Source of the DNA: Gammaproteobacteria bacterium
GTDB taxonomy: Bacteria > Pseudomonadota > Gammaproteobacteria > Pseudomonadales > Azotimanducaceae
Assembly: GCA_002689445.1 (NCBI GenBank)
Contig: NZGC01000070.1
Span: forward strand, 56,471-101,686
Length of the DNA: 45,216 bases
Direction: 5' to 3'
Positions 1-9,907 of the stretch are shown here, piece by piece (the first letter of the stretch is position 1; every line of letters starts with the position of its first letter). Both the position numbers and the translations under genes were made by a program. The notes below the pieces were generated by a model. That model had not been told where the DNA came from, made no database searches, and saw only the letters and a list, made by a program, of their open reading frames with translations.

Positions 1-854
1 ACCATCAGTCCAGTCCGATGCTCTTCCCGACTGACGACCGACAACAAACCAACACCGCTCTTGAGTGCAGCCTCCGTCGCCAACACGCAAGCGCCCCCGT
101 AACCCAGGTTGCCCGCAACGACCAGTAAATGCCCAAAATTCCCCTTGTGGACGGAAGCAGCACGCTTTGGCAACGGTGCGGCCGACAGCACGTTCACCGC
201 TTCCGGGGAAAAATCCGTCAATAACTCATCCGGCACCCCAAGACTCGCAAGGACTTGCTCGCCAGCGACCTTTGGGCCTGCCCCTTGGTGAAGCCCTAAC
301 TTATCCACCAAGAAAGTCACGGTGAGGGTTGCCCGCATACAAGCCTCCCCTTCCAATCCAGTGTCGGGATCGAGCCCACTTGGAATGTCCACGGCAACCA
401 CAGCAGCCTCTGAGGCATTGACTCGAGTGATCACCGATTGATAACCCCGGCGCATTGGCGACTGGAATCCGACACCGAGCAGCGCATCGATTACCAACAC
501 GTCAGCATCGATCGTGCTAGGACAATCAACAAAGTTTGCTTGACTGGCCCGGCAAGCCTGCAAGGCCTTATTGGCTGCCGCCGAATATTTGTCAGTATCG
601 GTAACCAAGACCACCTCAACAGGCCAGCCTCGATCTGCCAAGAGCGTTGCAACCAACAAGCCGTCACCTGCGTTGTTCCCAGCACCGCAAAGCACTAAAA
701 CCCGCCTGCTAGTAAAATGTCGCGCAACGACTTCGTCGACCACGGCACGAGCAGCACGTTTCATGAGGTCAAAACCGGTCAATCCGAAGTCTTCAGAAAA
801 TTTTTGATCAATCGCTTTGACCGAGCTTGCCTTGTAGAGTTTCGACGATGTCAT
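1..854 (-). CDS. nnr: Bifunctional NAD(P)HX epimerase/dehydratase, 3' end cut by window
   Basis: Repairs hydrated NADH and NADPH: the N-terminal YjeF domain epimerises NAD(P)HX and the C-terminal kinase-fold domain dehydrates it with ADP. Reading from ATG 854 the frame stays open to the window edge, about 284 codons. The N-terminal domain shows the glycine-rich stretch CGAGNNAGDG and the segment DALLGVGF. The C-terminal domain begins near base 160 with HKGNFGHLLVVAG and GACVLATEAALKSGVG, typical of the ribokinase-like half. The remaining C-terminus lies outside the window. It is divergent from queG, the usual gammaproteobacterial arrangement. Identity is firm; the gene is incomplete only because of the window. 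Confidence 0.93.
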   Translation of the reverse strand, partial: MTSSKLYKASSVKAIDQKFSEDFGLTGFDLMKRAARAVVDEVVARHFTSRRVLVLCGAGNNAGDGLLVATLLADRGWPVEVVLVTDTDKYSAAANKALQACRASQANFVDCPSTIDADVLVIDALLGVGFQSPMRRGYQSVITRVNASEAAVVAVDIPSGLDPDTGLEGEACMRATLTVTFLVDKLGLHQGAGPKVAGEQVLASLGVPDELLTDFSPEAVNVLSAAPLPKRAASVHKGNFGHLLVVAGNLGYGGACVLATEAALKSGVGLLSVVSREEHRTGLM

Positions 855-919
855 GGGCACCCTGTTAAACTAGGCTTTGCCATTATAACCAATCCAGCCG
901 CAGAGCATGGAACCATTTG

Positions 920-2002
920 ATGCAACTCGAAACTTTACAGGAACAGATCACCGACTGGGCATATGATCTTGGTTTTTCCGCTGTTGGCTTTGTACGACTC
1001 ACGGCCAGTGATCACGAGCAACATCTTCGTCAATGGCTTGCTCAAGGCTTTCACGGCACCATGTCTTACATGGACCGCAATATCGACCTTCGTCTTGATG
1101 CCGCGGGCTTACTCCCGGGCGCGATTTCCGCTATCACGGTTCGGATGGACTATCTCTCGCGGGATGAGCTACCCTCCTTGTCACAAACCCTTGCGGCTTC
1201 CAACCAGGGCTATATCGCTCGCTACGCCTTGGGACGAGATTATCACAAAGTGATTCGCGGAAGGCTCAGAGCCCTCGCCCGCAGGATTAATGAGGCGAGC
1301 CTTACCTTGCCTGACGGTCCCTTTATCAGTCGAGCCTGCACCGATAGCGCACCAATTCTAGAAAAGCGCTTGGCAGAGCAGTCAGGCCTTGGCTGGATCG
1401 GCAAGAACACGTTGCTCAACGATACTCGCCGAGGCTCGTGGTGCGTTATTGGGGAATTACTGACGAATCTACCCGTTGAAGATCCTCATTTTAAGGACGA
1501 CAACCACTGCGGCAGTTGTCAGCGTTGTCTGGAGATTTGTCCCACTCAAGCCTTTACCGGGCCTTATCAACTCGATGCCAGGCGCTGTATCTCCTACTTG
1601 ACGATTGAGTCAAAGGAGGCCATCCCCGTGGCCTTACGATCTGCTGTAGGTAACCGTATCTTTGGCTGCGATGACTGTCAGCTGGTGTGTCCGTGGAACA
1701 AATTTGCCGCGCTTCATATTGATGCGGACTATCAAGCCCGAGCGCAATTTACCGATCAACCGCTGCTGTCTTTATTCAACTGGAGTGAGGCCGAATTTTT
1801 AAAACACACCGAAGGCTCACCCATTCGCAGGACAGGCTATGAGGGCTGGTTACGCAATTGCGCAGTGGCGCTTGGCAATGCCCCTTTTGACCCTCTGATC
1901 GTCCGCGCCTTATCGGCCAAACGTCCTGCGGTAAGCCCGATGGTACAGGAGCACATCGATTGGGCTTTGGCCCAACAGTCGCAAGACCAGGCGACCCCTT
2001 AA
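920..2002 (+). CDS. queG: Epoxyqueuosine reductase QueG
   Basis: Last step of queuosine synthesis: cobalamin- and [4Fe-4S]-dependent reduction of epoxyqueuosine in tRNA to queuosine. The protein has about 360 residues. Two ferredoxin-like cysteine clusters are visible, [12 protein letters not shown] near residue 195 and a second with [14 protein letters not shown] near residue 245. The upstream stretch [12 protein letters not shown] is characteristic of the family. ATG 920 is chosen over the TTG three bases earlier. The 3' end overlaps the convergent orn gene by four bases. The order nnr-queG-orn matches E. coli and Pseudomonas, although here nnr and queG are divergent. No missing cluster residue is seen. 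Confidence 0.95.
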   Translation: MQLETLQEQITDWAYDLGFSAVGFVRLTASDHEQHLRQWLAQGFHGTMSYMDRNIDLRLDAAGLLPGAISAITVRMDYLSRDELPSLSQTLAASNQGYIARYALGRDYHKVIRGRLRALARRINEASLTLPDGPFISRACTDSAPILEKRLAEQSGLGWIGKNTLLNDTRRGSWCVIGELLTNLPVEDPHFKDDNHCGSCQRCLEICPTQAFTGPYQLDARRCISYLTIESKEAIPVALRSAVGNRIFGCDDCQLVCPWNKFAALHIDADYQARAQFTDQPLLSLFNWSEAEFLKHTEGSPIRRTGYEGWLRNCAVALGNAPFDPLIVRALSAKRPAVSPMVQEHIDWALAQQSQDQATP

Positions 2003-2544
2003 ATCTTGAGAACGTGCTCTCGATAAACTTTGAGTTCATCGATGGACTCTCGAATATCATCCAAGGCTCGATGCTTACCCTCTTTCACCACCAACTTCAT
2101 CAGTTCCGGCTTCCAGCGCATCACCAATACTTTTATCGTACTGACATCCAAGTTCCGGTAATGGAAGAACTTCCCTAAAGTCGGCATGTGGCGATCGATA
2201 AACCGCCGATCCTGACCGATGCTGTTGCCGCAAAGTGGCGAATCCTGGGGTCCAACATAATCGGCCAAAAAGGCCAACGTTTCGGATTCGGCCATGGCTT
2301 CTGTGGTGGTAGAGGCAAGCACCCGGTCGGTCAGACCCGAGGCTCCATGATGCTGAGTGTTCCACTCATCCATTTGAGCCATTCGTTCTGCTGATTGCTG
2401 AATGGTTAAGCAGGGGCCTTCAGCCACAATATTGAGGTCCGCATCTGTGACTATCGTTGCAATTTCTAAAACGAGATCGGTATCCGGATCTAGGCCGGTC
2501 ATCTCCATGTCTATCCAAACCAGATTATTTGAGTCTACTGTCAT
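1999..2544 (-). CDS. orn: Oligoribonuclease
   Basis: 3'-5' exoribonuclease that degrades two- to five-nucleotide RNAs, including the pGpG left by cyclic-di-GMP breakdown. At 181 residues it has the standard family length. The DEDDh exonuclease motifs are present: [10 protein letters not shown] (first Asp and Glu) near residue 10, [11 protein letters not shown] near 105, and a late [11 protein letters not shown] carrying the catalytic His and final Asp. The start has a good ribosome site, AAGGA about seven bases before ATG 2544. It converges on queG with a four-base overlap. In E. coli rsgA lies between orn and psd; here the space holds no gene. Confidence 0.97.
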   Translation of the reverse strand: MTVDSNNLVWIDMEMTGLDPDTDLVLEIATIVTDADLNIVAEGPCLTIQQSAERMAQMDEWNTQHHGASGLTDRVLASTTTEAMAESETLAFLADYVGPQDSPLCGNSIGQDRRFIDRHMPTLGKFFHYRNLDVSTIKVLVMRWKPELMKLVVKEGKHRALDDIRESIDELKVYREHVLKI

Positions 2545-2606
2545 CGTGGTATCCTTCTGCCAACGGCTTTTGCTTTGCGGCTTTATCGGTAAGGCTCAAC
2601 CCTTTA

Positions 2607-2636
2607 ACGACATTTAAACCCTTCTCTTCATAAAAT
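2607..2636 (+). promoter_or_regulatory. Candidate promoter upstream of psd
   Basis: A -10-like TAAAAT at 2631-2636 lies 18 bases after a -35-like ACGACA at 2607-2612. Transcription would start near 2644 and leave a leader of about 145 bases before psd. Only the -10 element is good, so this is tentative. Confidence 0.35.
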
Positions 2637-2643
2637 ACGAGGG

Positions 2644-2789
2644 TGAACCGGGCGCAACGACTCGGTAAGGGCGGTAAAACGCTCTGCCGAGATCGCCGTT
2701 GTCAATCCAGCGATGGCGCCCATTACAGCAGGATTGGGTTAACCGGGCGGTTACCGTCCTCCCTAATTAACAGGTACCGCAGACGTCTT
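2644..2789 (+). other. Structured leader region before psd
   Basis: No convincing gene lies here. Complementary arms are visible: GGGCGC at 2650-2655 with GCGCCC at 2716-2721. Inside them CTCGG (2661-2665) pairs with CCGAG (2687-2691), and within that GGGCG (2669-2673) pairs with CGCTC (2680-2684) using one G-U pair. Together these could form a folded leader RNA. The psd frame can be extended upstream through it to a GTG at 2643, but the added residues do not resemble Psd. A regulatory or small-RNA role is inference only. Confidence 0.35.
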
Positions 2790-3593
2790 ATGCAACGAAT
2801 TTTCATTTGGTTACAGCAGCTAGTGCCTCAACACCTGGTTTCACGGGCCGTCGGCTTCCTCGCCGCGACTGAGATCGTTTGGATCAAAAACTGGATCATT
2901 CACTGGTTCGCCCAGGTTTATCGGGTGGATTGGCAAGATGCCCTGCGGCAGACCCCCTCTGAATTCCGGTCGTTCAACGATTTCTTCACCCGGGAGTTAA
3001 AACCGGGGTCTAGACCGATAGCGGGTTTTTTGAGCTCACCTGCCGATGGGCTGGTTTCGTCCTTGGGATCTATCGAAGACGGGCAAGCAATTCAGGCCAA
3101 GGGTCACCACTACGACATCGAAACACTCTTGGGAGAACCTCTAGCCGCGACGTTTCAGCAGGGCAGTTTTCTCACGGTTTACTTGGCACCCCGGGATTAT
3201 CATCGGGTGCACTTCCCGGCTCCTGGGCAAGTGATCCGAGCCCGTTACATCCCTGGCGATCTTTTCTCAGTGAATGACATCACCGCGAACCATATTCCCG
3301 GTTTGTTCACCCGCAATGAACGGCTGGTGCTTCGGGTTGTTGACCCCAACCATGAGTATTATCTGGTACTGGTTGGCGCCATGATTGTTGCAGGCATACA
3401 ACCCTTTTGGCAACAGACACCCCTTATGGCGAGGCAACCACTGGACAAAAGCTTTGCGCAAACTCAGGTCCATCAAGGTGAGGAAGCCGGTCGATTTTTA
3501 CTCGGATCGACGGCGATTATTGTCAGCAACTCGAGTAAGCCTTGGGTTCAGCAGGCGGGCAAATCCGTCCGCATGGGGCAGCCACTCATGTAG
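2790..3593 (+). CDS. psd: Phosphatidylserine decarboxylase proenzyme
   Basis: Inner-membrane enzyme that makes phosphatidylethanolamine from phosphatidylserine. It self-cleaves to form a pyruvoyl cofactor, and the LGST cleavage motif is present near the C-terminus (FLLGSTAIIVSN). The residues used for self-processing are seen in SPADG and DYHRVHFP. ATG 2790 is chosen because the protein then begins MQRIFIWLQQLVPQHLVSR, matching known Psd N-termini, and has 267 residues. An upstream in-frame GTG at 2643 would add 49 unrelated residues. The ribosome site is weak. The block psd with epmA and orn is conserved in Enterobacterales. Confidence 0.95.
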   Translation: MQRIFIWLQQLVPQHLVSRAVGFLAATEIVWIKNWIIHWFAQVYRVDWQDALRQTPSEFRSFNDFFTRELKPGSRPIAGFLSSPADGLVSSLGSIEDGQAIQAKGHHYDIETLLGEPLAATFQQGSFLTVYLAPRDYHRVHFPAPGQVIRARYIPGDLFSVNDITANHIPGLFTRNERLVLRVVDPNHEYYLVLVGAMIVAGIQPFWQQTPLMARQPLDKSFAQTQVHQGEEAGRFLLGSTAIIVSNSSKPWVQQAGKSVRMGQPLM

Positions 3594-3671
3594 TGTAACT
3601 TTGCATCGCCGGTGCAGCTGAGGGCTATTTCCGCCTCGAGGTCAATGGCTAGGACCGCTTGCTTGATAGAC

Positions 3672-4649
3672 TCAGTCAGCGGCAAAGTTAATTTGCACTT
3701 CCCTCAAGGAGGAGCGCTCCAGCCAGACCATGATGAGGCGATCAAGGCCAAGGGCAACCCCAGCGCAGGCGGGCATTTCACCACTGGCCTCAACAAAAGC
3801 TGGATCTAATGCCACTTCGGTGAGCCCTCGACGCCTACGTTGCTCAGCAGCCGAGCGGAACCGCTGCCTAATCTCAACAGGATCCCTGAGCTCCTCATAG
3901 CCATTGGCGAGCTCTATCCCCATCCAATACAACTCAAAACGCCGCACTGTCTGGGCATCGCTGTCGATCGTCGCCAGCGCAGACTGACACACCGGAAATT
4001 CGGTCAGATAAAAAATCGGATCCAAATTCGGAGCAATAACACGATCAAATAGAAAATCTAGGCAATCGCTTCTAAAAAGATCATCGTCAATATAGGTCAA
4101 ATGCCCCACTTCACTCTCGACGGATTGAACCAACGCCCAAAGCTCAATCGTCGACAATTGATTTGGGTTGGCACCAAATTGTTCAGTAAACGTGGTGCAA
4201 AATGAAACTTCGGGAATCTCTTTGTTTGCGTATTCCTGCCAGATAGCCGGCGGCTGAGTCATCGCATTCAGCAGTGCATTCACTTCTGCCATCAGTTGTG
4301 ACAAACCATAGGTGGGTTGGTACCACTCCAGCATCGTGAATTCAGGGCTATGGCGCTGCCCGACGTCACCTGCTCGAAACGCGGGGGTAATTTCAAAGAG
4401 GGCTTCACCATAGTGTGCCAGAGCACGCTTTAACGCATATTCTGGTGAGGTCTGCAAATACTCTGTGCCAGAACTTGTCGTCACCGCAATACTGCTCAGG
4501 TGCGGGTCATAAGGTGCGTGCCCGTAAAGCGCCGGAGTGGTTACCTCAAGCACGTTACGGGCTTCAAAAAATCGTCTGATCTCTGCGATCAACCGGCTTC
4601 GTTGGGTCAGGGTGGCCCAACTCGGCCAATCAAGCGTTGCGTCGCTCAA
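3672..4649 (-). CDS. epmA: EF-P lysine ligase EpmA
   Basis: A truncated, class II lysyl-tRNA synthetase-like enzyme that attaches (R)-beta-lysine to the conserved lysine of elongation factor P. It has 325 residues, the same length as E. coli EpmA, and lacks a tRNA anticodon-binding domain. Class II motifs are visible: YLQTSPEYALKR, FRAGDVGQRHSPEFTMLEW, and a C-terminal GVALGLDRLIM. The start is TTG 4649, only two bases after the efp stop codon; it is supported by the length match, although the ribosome site is poor. The gene forms a tight pair with efp, so enzyme and substrate are co-transcribed. The partner aminomutase EpmB is not in this window. Confidence 0.95.
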   Translation of the reverse strand: MSDATLDWPSWATLTQRSRLIAEIRRFFEARNVLEVTTPALYGHAPYDPHLSSIAVTTSSGTEYLQTSPEYALKRALAHYGEALFEITPAFRAGDVGQRHSPEFTMLEWYQPTYGLSQLMAEVNALLNAMTQPPAIWQEYANKEIPEVSFCTTFTEQFGANPNQLSTIELWALVQSVESEVGHLTYIDDDLFRSDCLDFLFDRVIAPNLDPIFYLTEFPVCQSALATIDSDAQTVRRFELYWMGIELANGYEELRDPVEIRQRFRSAAEQRRRRGLTEVALDPAFVEASGEMPACAGVALGLDRLIMVWLERSSLREVQINFAAD

Positions 4650-4651
4650 AA

Positions 4652-5227
4652 CTACTGACTTTTACTGCGACCTTGATATTCTCCCGTCCGGGTATCGACT
4701 CTTATCTGCTCACCGATATTGATAAACAGCGGGACCTTAACAACCGCTCCGGTGGTTAAGGTTGCGGGTTTCGACCCACCAGTGGCGGTATCCCCTTTTA
4801 ACCCTGGATCGGTTTCGGTCACTTCGAGATCAACAAAGTTAGGCGCCTGGACCAATATCGGGACATCATTCCAAAGCGTTACCGTGCATCGACTGTTTTC
4901 CTTGAGCCAATTCATCGATTCAGCCACAGCGGTTTTATCGGCAGCGATTTGCTCATAGCTATCGTCGGTTTTCATGAAGTGCCAATACTCGCCATCGGTG
5001 TACATATATTCCATCTCGTACTCCATGACATCAGCGCCCTCTAAGCTTTCTCCCGACTTAAAGGTTCTCTCCCACACCCGACCCGTTTTTAAATTCTTCA
5101 ACCGAACCCGATTAAATGCCTGACCTTTGCCAGGCTTGACGAATTCATTCTCGATAATGCTACAGGGATCACCCTCCAGCAGCACTTTAAGTCCCGACTT
5201 AAATTCGTTGGTGGAAAAAGTACCCAT
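4652..5227 (-). CDS. efp: Elongation factor P
   Basis: Translation factor that relieves ribosomes stalled at polyproline stretches. At 191 residues it shows the three-domain EF-P pattern and the modification loop [10 protein letters not shown], with the target lysine at residue 34. This fits beta-lysylation by the adjacent epmA product rather than the arginine rhamnosylation type found in many Pseudomonas. The start ATG 5227 has a strong ribosome site, AGAGGA. It is first of a two-gene operon with epmA. The region upstream, 5228-5314, separates it from serB and should contain the promoter, although no clear boxes were seen. Confidence 0.97.
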   Translation of the reverse strand: MGTFSTNEFKSGLKVLLEGDPCSIIENEFVKPGKGQAFNRVRLKNLKTGRVWERTFKSGESLEGADVMEYEMEYMYTDGEYWHFMKTDDSYEQIAADKTAVAESMNWLKENSRCTVTLWNDVPILVQAPNFVDLEVTETDPGLKGDTATGGSKPATLTTGAVVKVPLFINIGEQIRVDTRTGEYQGRSKSQ

Positions 5228-5314
5228 AACATCCTCTCATTGCTCTATGTCTGTGCGGCCTGCTCATCAGTTTACCGAGTTTCACCTGCAGAAGGCGAAT
5301 TCCTGCACAGGCCC

Positions 5315-6517
5315 TTAACCCAACTGCTCCCGATCCTTGATACCCAATAAGTACAAAATACTGTCGATGCCAAGGGTTGAAATCGCATGATTTGATCTTT
5401 CTTTAACAATGTCTTTCGCATGATAGGCGATACCCAGTCCGGCGGCGCCAAGCATATCGAGGTCATTGGCACCATCCCCGACGGCAATTGTTTGCGACAT
5501 GGCAATACCCTCTTGCGCCGCCAACTCGGTCAAAATCTTGGCTTTTGCCTGGGCATCTACCACCGGCGGAAGCACTTGCCCCGTCAGCCGGCCCTCTACG
5601 ATTTGCAGCTGATTTGCGTAAACATAGTCAACACCAAGATGACGCTGCAAAGCTGCACCAAAATAATCAAACCCGCCGGACAAAATCGCCGTTTTATATC
5701 CCAAGCGCTTGAGGGTGAGAAACAAATTCTCAACGCCTTCAGTTAACGGCAAGGACTTAGCGATATCTTCTAACACCGATTCGTTGAGGCCTTTTAGCAA
5801 AGCGACTCGCTCCTTCAGGCTTGCCGTGAAATCCAATTCGCCGGCCATCGCTCGTGCAGTAATCTCTGAAACTTGGGCACCCACGCCAGCGCGCTCAGCC
5901 AGTTCATCGATGACTTCTGTTTCGATCAAGGTGGAATCCATATCAAAAGCAACCAGTCGCCGATGCCGCCGAAAGATACCGTCTTCCTGAATGGCGACAT
6001 CTAACGCAAGCCGTGAAGCCAGCGCCATCATCTTTTTTCTGAACTGGGGACGGGCTGCGCCGCGCAACGACCACTCTAAACAGGCTCTGGAGGGTGCTGA
6101 CGCCGGCGACAAAGGAATTCGACCCGATAATCGACTGATCTGATCGATGTTCAAGCCTTCTGCAGCGACGCCCTCGGCCAGGACAGCCAACTGATCGGCT
6201 GTGATACTGCGCCCCAAAATCGTCAGGATTGTTCGAGGTTGGCCCTGTTTAGTGACCCATTCTTCATACTCGGCATCGCTAATCGGATTCAAGGCGACCG
6301 CGAAACCTTCGGTTGAAAGCCATTCTCCTAAGGTTGCCATATCGGTCTGCTGGGCTAAGGGAAACCGTACGAGTATCCCAAGGGTCAGATAGTCATGGAT
6401 CACCGATTGCCCCATATCAAGGACGTCGACCCCATCTTCGGCCAAGCGTTGGGTCAATCCCGCCGTCAGTCCTGGTCGATCAGGGCCGGTCACATTAATC
6501 AGCATAATTTGGTGCAT
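5315..6517 (-). CDS. serB: Phosphoserine phosphatase, ACT-domain type
   Basis: Final step of serine synthesis: dephosphorylation of phosphoserine. The 400-residue protein starts with two ACT-like regulatory domains (residues about 1-80 and 95-175). The HAD phosphatase domain follows, with the nucleophile motif FDMDSTLIE (Asp 192 and 194). Later HAD motifs are seen in ILSGGFD and in AVGDGANDLDMLG. The double-ACT form is the one found in Pseudomonas and mycobacteria rather than the shorter E. coli enzyme. It is divergent from the Smp-like gene at 6628, which is also next to serB in E. coli (ytjB/smp). Confidence 0.96.
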   Translation of the reverse strand: MHQIMLINVTGPDRPGLTAGLTQRLAEDGVDVLDMGQSVIHDYLTLGILVRFPLAQQTDMATLGEWLSTEGFAVALNPISDAEYEEWVTKQGQPRTILTILGRSITADQLAVLAEGVAAEGLNIDQISRLSGRIPLSPASAPSRACLEWSLRGAARPQFRKKMMALASRLALDVAIQEDGIFRRHRRLVAFDMDSTLIETEVIDELAERAGVGAQVSEITARAMAGELDFTASLKERVALLKGLNESVLEDIAKSLPLTEGVENLFLTLKRLGYKTAILSGGFDYFGAALQRHLGVDYVYANQLQIVEGRLTGQVLPPVVDAQAKAKILTELAAQEGIAMSQTIAVGDGANDLDMLGAAGLGIAYHAKDIVKERSNHAISTLGIDSILYLLGIKDREQLG

Positions 6518-6593
6518 TATTGGCTACATCGAATACGACGGTGACATTATCTCGCAATTACCGCAGCAACGACAGCCAATGCACGAGATAAGG

Positions 6594-6599
6594 TATACT
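6594..6599 (+). promoter_or_regulatory. Candidate -10 box for the Smp-like gene
   Basis: TATACT lies 28 bases before the ATG at 6628. A matching -35 is weak. The predicted leader is about 22 bases and lacks a clear Shine-Dalgarno sequence. Confidence 0.4.
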
Positions 6600-6627
6600 C
6601 GACCCACCCTACAACCCGTTAATCTAC

Positions 6628-7659
6628 ATGCCCAAACTGCGTTTTCGCTTATTAACTTTGATCATTGCACCTTTTGTCCTTAGCAGTGCCGTCTCGATCA
6701 TGATCTTCGCCGGAGGAATGATCTCTCATCTCAGCGAAGCGCAACAGTCATCCATCGATACCTTAGTTTCCACCAAGGTTGAGCCGGCGGGAATCTACCT
6801 AGGAACCGGTGATTATGTGGCCTTAACCGCCATATTGGATGATTTAAAGCATGCGGCCGGCGGGGGCCGGGCGGAGGTTCTGGACCCCGAGGGGCAACTC
6901 ATCCTAGGCAGTGGTGGTCATGGTCGTGAACACAACGATCGCGAGTCCGTTCGATTCACCCTGTCCTATGAGGGTCGGGTTCTAGGGTATTTAACCTTTA
7001 GACTAGATCCTACCCGTTCTCAAAATCGGGTCAGAGCGCTTCTGATTTCGAGCGTCGCCCTCCTTGCTCTGGTTACCCTTATTCTCACTGTCGTTGTACT
7101 CCGAGCAGGAGACTTCGTCCTTTTTTGGCTGAGCCTTGATGCAACGCAACCCGTCGTGGGTCGACACCGCGAGGACTCGCGCACCCCCGTTGCACCCCAG
7201 AGTCATAGCCTGTTGGTCATTGCGCTGAAGTGCCAACCTCCTAGACTGGTGCCAATGGGCGATCTTAGAGGACTGGCTGAATCTCATTTAGCCCACCTCG
7301 ACGTCCTTGCGCCTGGAGAGTACGAACTGACTTTTGAGAGAGGCCATGCAGAGCAACACGCCATCGACTTTTATCAAGCCGGGGCAACCTTGTTCAGGGC
7401 ATCGCAACATTTGAACGCTCGTTGGGCGATAAGCCTTGCGGAACCTGGCGCCAAAACCGCCTTGAGTAAACGTACGCGCTTTCTGGCTTCTCTGAGTCAG
7501 GGCAACCTGCTCTTCGAAAAAGAGACCCTGTCGGCGCTAAGCAGCACCCTTGAAGCAGCCAACATTACCGCAGAGCCTCTCCTCTCGCCGCTTGCCTCCG
7601 ACTTGGCGCTATTTGCCGCGAAACTCCCGGAGCCAGGGGCCGCGTCATCATCGATTTAA
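6628..7659 (+). CDS. Smp-like (AhpA/YtjB family) two-helix membrane protein
   Basis: A 343-residue membrane protein. Helix one is at about residues 8-32 and helix two at about 135-160, with a periplasmic segment of roughly 100 residues between them. This topology, and its position divergent from serB, match the Smp/YtjB family (E. coli ytjB sits next to serB). Function in the family is not settled. The cytoplasmic part, residues about 190-343, is much longer than in E. coli YtjB, which has about 214 residues. Its alternating strand and helix pattern, ending in a stretch like [20 protein letters not shown], faintly recalls the end of a class III nucleotide cyclase domain, without the catalytic residues. 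The 3' end overlaps convergent parC by 12 bases. Confidence 0.75.
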   Translation: MPKLRFRLLTLIIAPFVLSSAVSIMIFAGGMISHLSEAQQSSIDTLVSTKVEPAGIYLGTGDYVALTAILDDLKHAAGGGRAEVLDPEGQLILGSGGHGREHNDRESVRFTLSYEGRVLGYLTFRLDPTRSQNRVRALLISSVALLALVTLILTVVVLRAGDFVLFWLSLDATQPVVGRHREDSRTPVAPQSHSLLVIALKCQPPRLVPMGDLRGLAESHLAHLDVLAPGEYELTFERGHAEQHAIDFYQAGATLFRASQHLNARWAISLAEPGAKTALSKRTRFLASLSQGNLLFEKETLSALSSTLEAANITAEPLLSPLASDLALFAAKLPEPGAASSSI

Positions 7660-9894
7660 CACGACTCGGTCAACTTTCTGAAACCCTCTCGGTAGCTTAA
7701 GTCCTCGACGGGCTCGCTCACCGCGGTAATGAGTCAATTCTTTCAAGGTGAGATGGATGTGGCGTTTTCCAGAGAATACGGTAATGCTGTCCTTCTCGGA
7801 AAAGACCAACACATGCGCCATCACCTCTTCCCTACTCTTCACCGCAGCACTTGGAATATTGATAATTTTGTTGCCTTTACCTCTGGCCAATTCCGGCAAC
7901 TCGGTTGCGGGAAAAATCAACAATCGGCCTTGACTGGTAAATGCTGCGATCAGCTGGGTCTCCGGGTTGTCAACTGGACACGCCGGCAACGAGGCCGCGC
8001 CGTTCGGCACACTGAGATAAGCCTTACCCGCTTTGTTCTTACTGATCATATCTTCGACTCGACCAATAAAACCATAACCCGCATCGCTGGCAATCAAATA
8101 CTTTTGATCAATCTCATCAATAATGACACCCGTGAATTGACTGCCGGCAGGCGGATTGATTTTTCCTGTGAGCGGCTCGCCTTGGCCTCTTGCTGATGGC
8201 AGCGTGTGGGCAGCAAGGGCGTAACTACGGCCAGTGCTGTCCAAAAAAATAGCGGTCTGATTTGTCTTGCCCGTGGCCGACGCCAAATAAGCATCCCCCG
8301 TGCGATAGCTGAGCTCTTGGACTTTCACCTCGTGACCCTTTGCGGCCCGAATCCAACCATTTTGCGACAACACCACGGTAATTGGATCACTGGTTAGAAG
8401 GTCGCGTTCTGAGAATGCCTTCGCCTCGGCTCTGGTCACGATTGCTGACCGCCGAGCATCGCCGAAAACCTCAGCATCCGCTAACAGCTCCTTTTTGATC
8501 AACGTTTTGAGCCGTGCTTTGGAACCGATAGTCTGTTCCAAGGTTTGCCGCTCTGCCATTAACTCATCTTGCTCACCCTTGATTTTGATTTCTTCCAACT
8601 TCGCCAGTTGTCGCAATCTCAGATCAAGAATCGCTTCTGCTTGTCGGTCACTCAAATCAAAGCGACTCATGAGTATTTGTTTGGGTTTATCCTCTGAACG
8701 AATGATTTGAATCACTTCATCAATATTTAAAAAAGCGATCATTAACCCTTCAAGCAAGTGAAGCCGGTCGAGGATTTTTTCAAGGCGAAATTGCAGGCGC
8801 TTTAACACCGTCTGCTGGCGATAGGTCAACCACTGGCTGAGAAGCTCTTTCAAAGAGCAAACGCCGGGCCGACCATCTAGCTGTATCACATTTTGATTGA
8901 CGCGATAGGTACGCTCTAAATCTGTGCTGGCAAACAAATGTGACATTAGCGCAACGAGGTCAACTCGATTGCTTCTCGGTACAATGACAATCCGGGTTGG
9001 ATTCTCATGATCAGACTCATCTCGTAGATCAACCACCATCGGCAACTTTTTCGCCTGCATTTGACTGGCAATCTGTTCAAGAATTTTGGTGCCCGAAACC
9101 TGATAAGGTAAGGCTTCAATGACAATTTCGCCTGCCTCAATCTGATAAACCGCCCGCGCTCTAACCGAGCCACGACCGCTTTCATAGCATTGCTGAATTT
9201 CTGCAGGAGTTGAGATAATCTCTGCACCGGTGGGAAAGTCCGGGCCTTTTACATGCGTCATCAAGTCGGCAACGGTTGCTTTGGGCGCGTCGAGCAAATG
9301 CACGCACGCGCTGACAATTTCGTTTAAATTGTGCGGTAGGATGTCCGTTGCCATACCCACGGCAATCCCCGTACCGCCATTAAGCAGCAGGTTGGGAAGT
9401 CGAGCCGGCAGCACCACGGGCTCCTCCATAGTGCCATCAAAATTTGCGATCCACTCGACCGTTCCTTGGCCTAACTCTGAAAGCAGGACCTTAGAATACT
9501 GGGTTAATTTTGATTCAGTGTAGCGCATGGCGGCATAGGATTTTGGATCATCGGGAGAGCCCCAATTTCCTTGGCCGTCAACCAATGGATAGCGATACGT
9601 AAAATTTTGCGCCATCAAGACCATGGCTTCGTAACTCGCCGAATCGCCGTGTGGATGATACTTGCCTATAACATCACCGATGGTTCGCGCCGACTTCATG
9701 TACTTGGCATCCGCATTCAGTCTCAATTCGGACATCGCGTAGATAATCCTGCGTTGCACAGGTTTTAGACCATCACCAATATGGGGTAATGCTCGGTCGT
9801 TGATGACATACATGGCGTAATTGAGATACGCATTCTCCGTAAATTCCGCCAACGATTGGTTTTCAATATTATTGAGGTCCTGGACTTCGGTCAT
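7648..9894 (-). CDS. parC: DNA topoisomerase IV subunit A
   Basis: Breakage-reunion subunit of topoisomerase IV, which unlinks daughter chromosomes. The 748-residue length fits ParC, and the gyrase-specific GyrA box is not seen in the C-terminal domain. The catalytic tyrosine is Tyr125 in AAMRYTE. The quinolone-determining region reads [12 protein letters not shown], with Ser85 and Glu89 corresponding to E. coli Ser80 and Glu84, so it is the susceptible-type sequence. The C-terminal part contains degenerate beta-propeller blades. ATG 9894 has a good AGAGGA ribosome site and lies 13 bases after the parE stop, so parE-parC is an operon. Confidence 0.97.
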   Translation of the reverse strand: MTEVQDLNNIENQSLAEFTENAYLNYAMYVINDRALPHIGDGLKPVQRRIIYAMSELRLNADAKYMKSARTIGDVIGKYHPHGDSASYEAMVLMAQNFTYRYPLVDGQGNWGSPDDPKSYAAMRYTESKLTQYSKVLLSELGQGTVEWIANFDGTMEEPVVLPARLPNLLLNGGTGIAVGMATDILPHNLNEIVSACVHLLDAPKATVADLMTHVKGPDFPTGAEIISTPAEIQQCYESGRGSVRARAVYQIEAGEIVIEALPYQVSGTKILEQIASQMQAKKLPMVVDLRDESDHENPTRIVIVPRSNRVDLVALMSHLFASTDLERTYRVNQNVIQLDGRPGVCSLKELLSQWLTYRQQTVLKRLQFRLEKILDRLHLLEGLMIAFLNIDEVIQIIRSEDKPKQILMSRFDLSDRQAEAILDLRLRQLAKLEEIKIKGEQDELMAERQTLEQTIGSKARLKTLIKKELLADAEVFGDARRSAIVTRAEAKAFSERDLLTSDPITVVLSQNGWIRAAKGHEVKVQELSYRTGDAYLASATGKTNQTAIFLDSTGRSYALAAHTLPSARGQGEPLTGKINPPAGSQFTGVIIDEIDQKYLIASDAGYGFIGRVEDMISKNKAGKAYLSVPNGAASLPACPVDNPETQLIAAFTSQGRLLIFPATELPELARGKGNKIINIPSAAVKSREEVMAHVLVFSEKDSITVFSGKRHIHLTLKELTHYRGERARRGLKLPRGFQKVDRVVLNR

Positions 9895-9907
9895 GATTCC
9901 TCTTCTC

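Noticed and set aside
2643-2789. N-terminal extension of Psd from GTG 2643
   Set aside because: The added 49 residues do not resemble Psd, while ATG 2790 gives the normal N-terminus.
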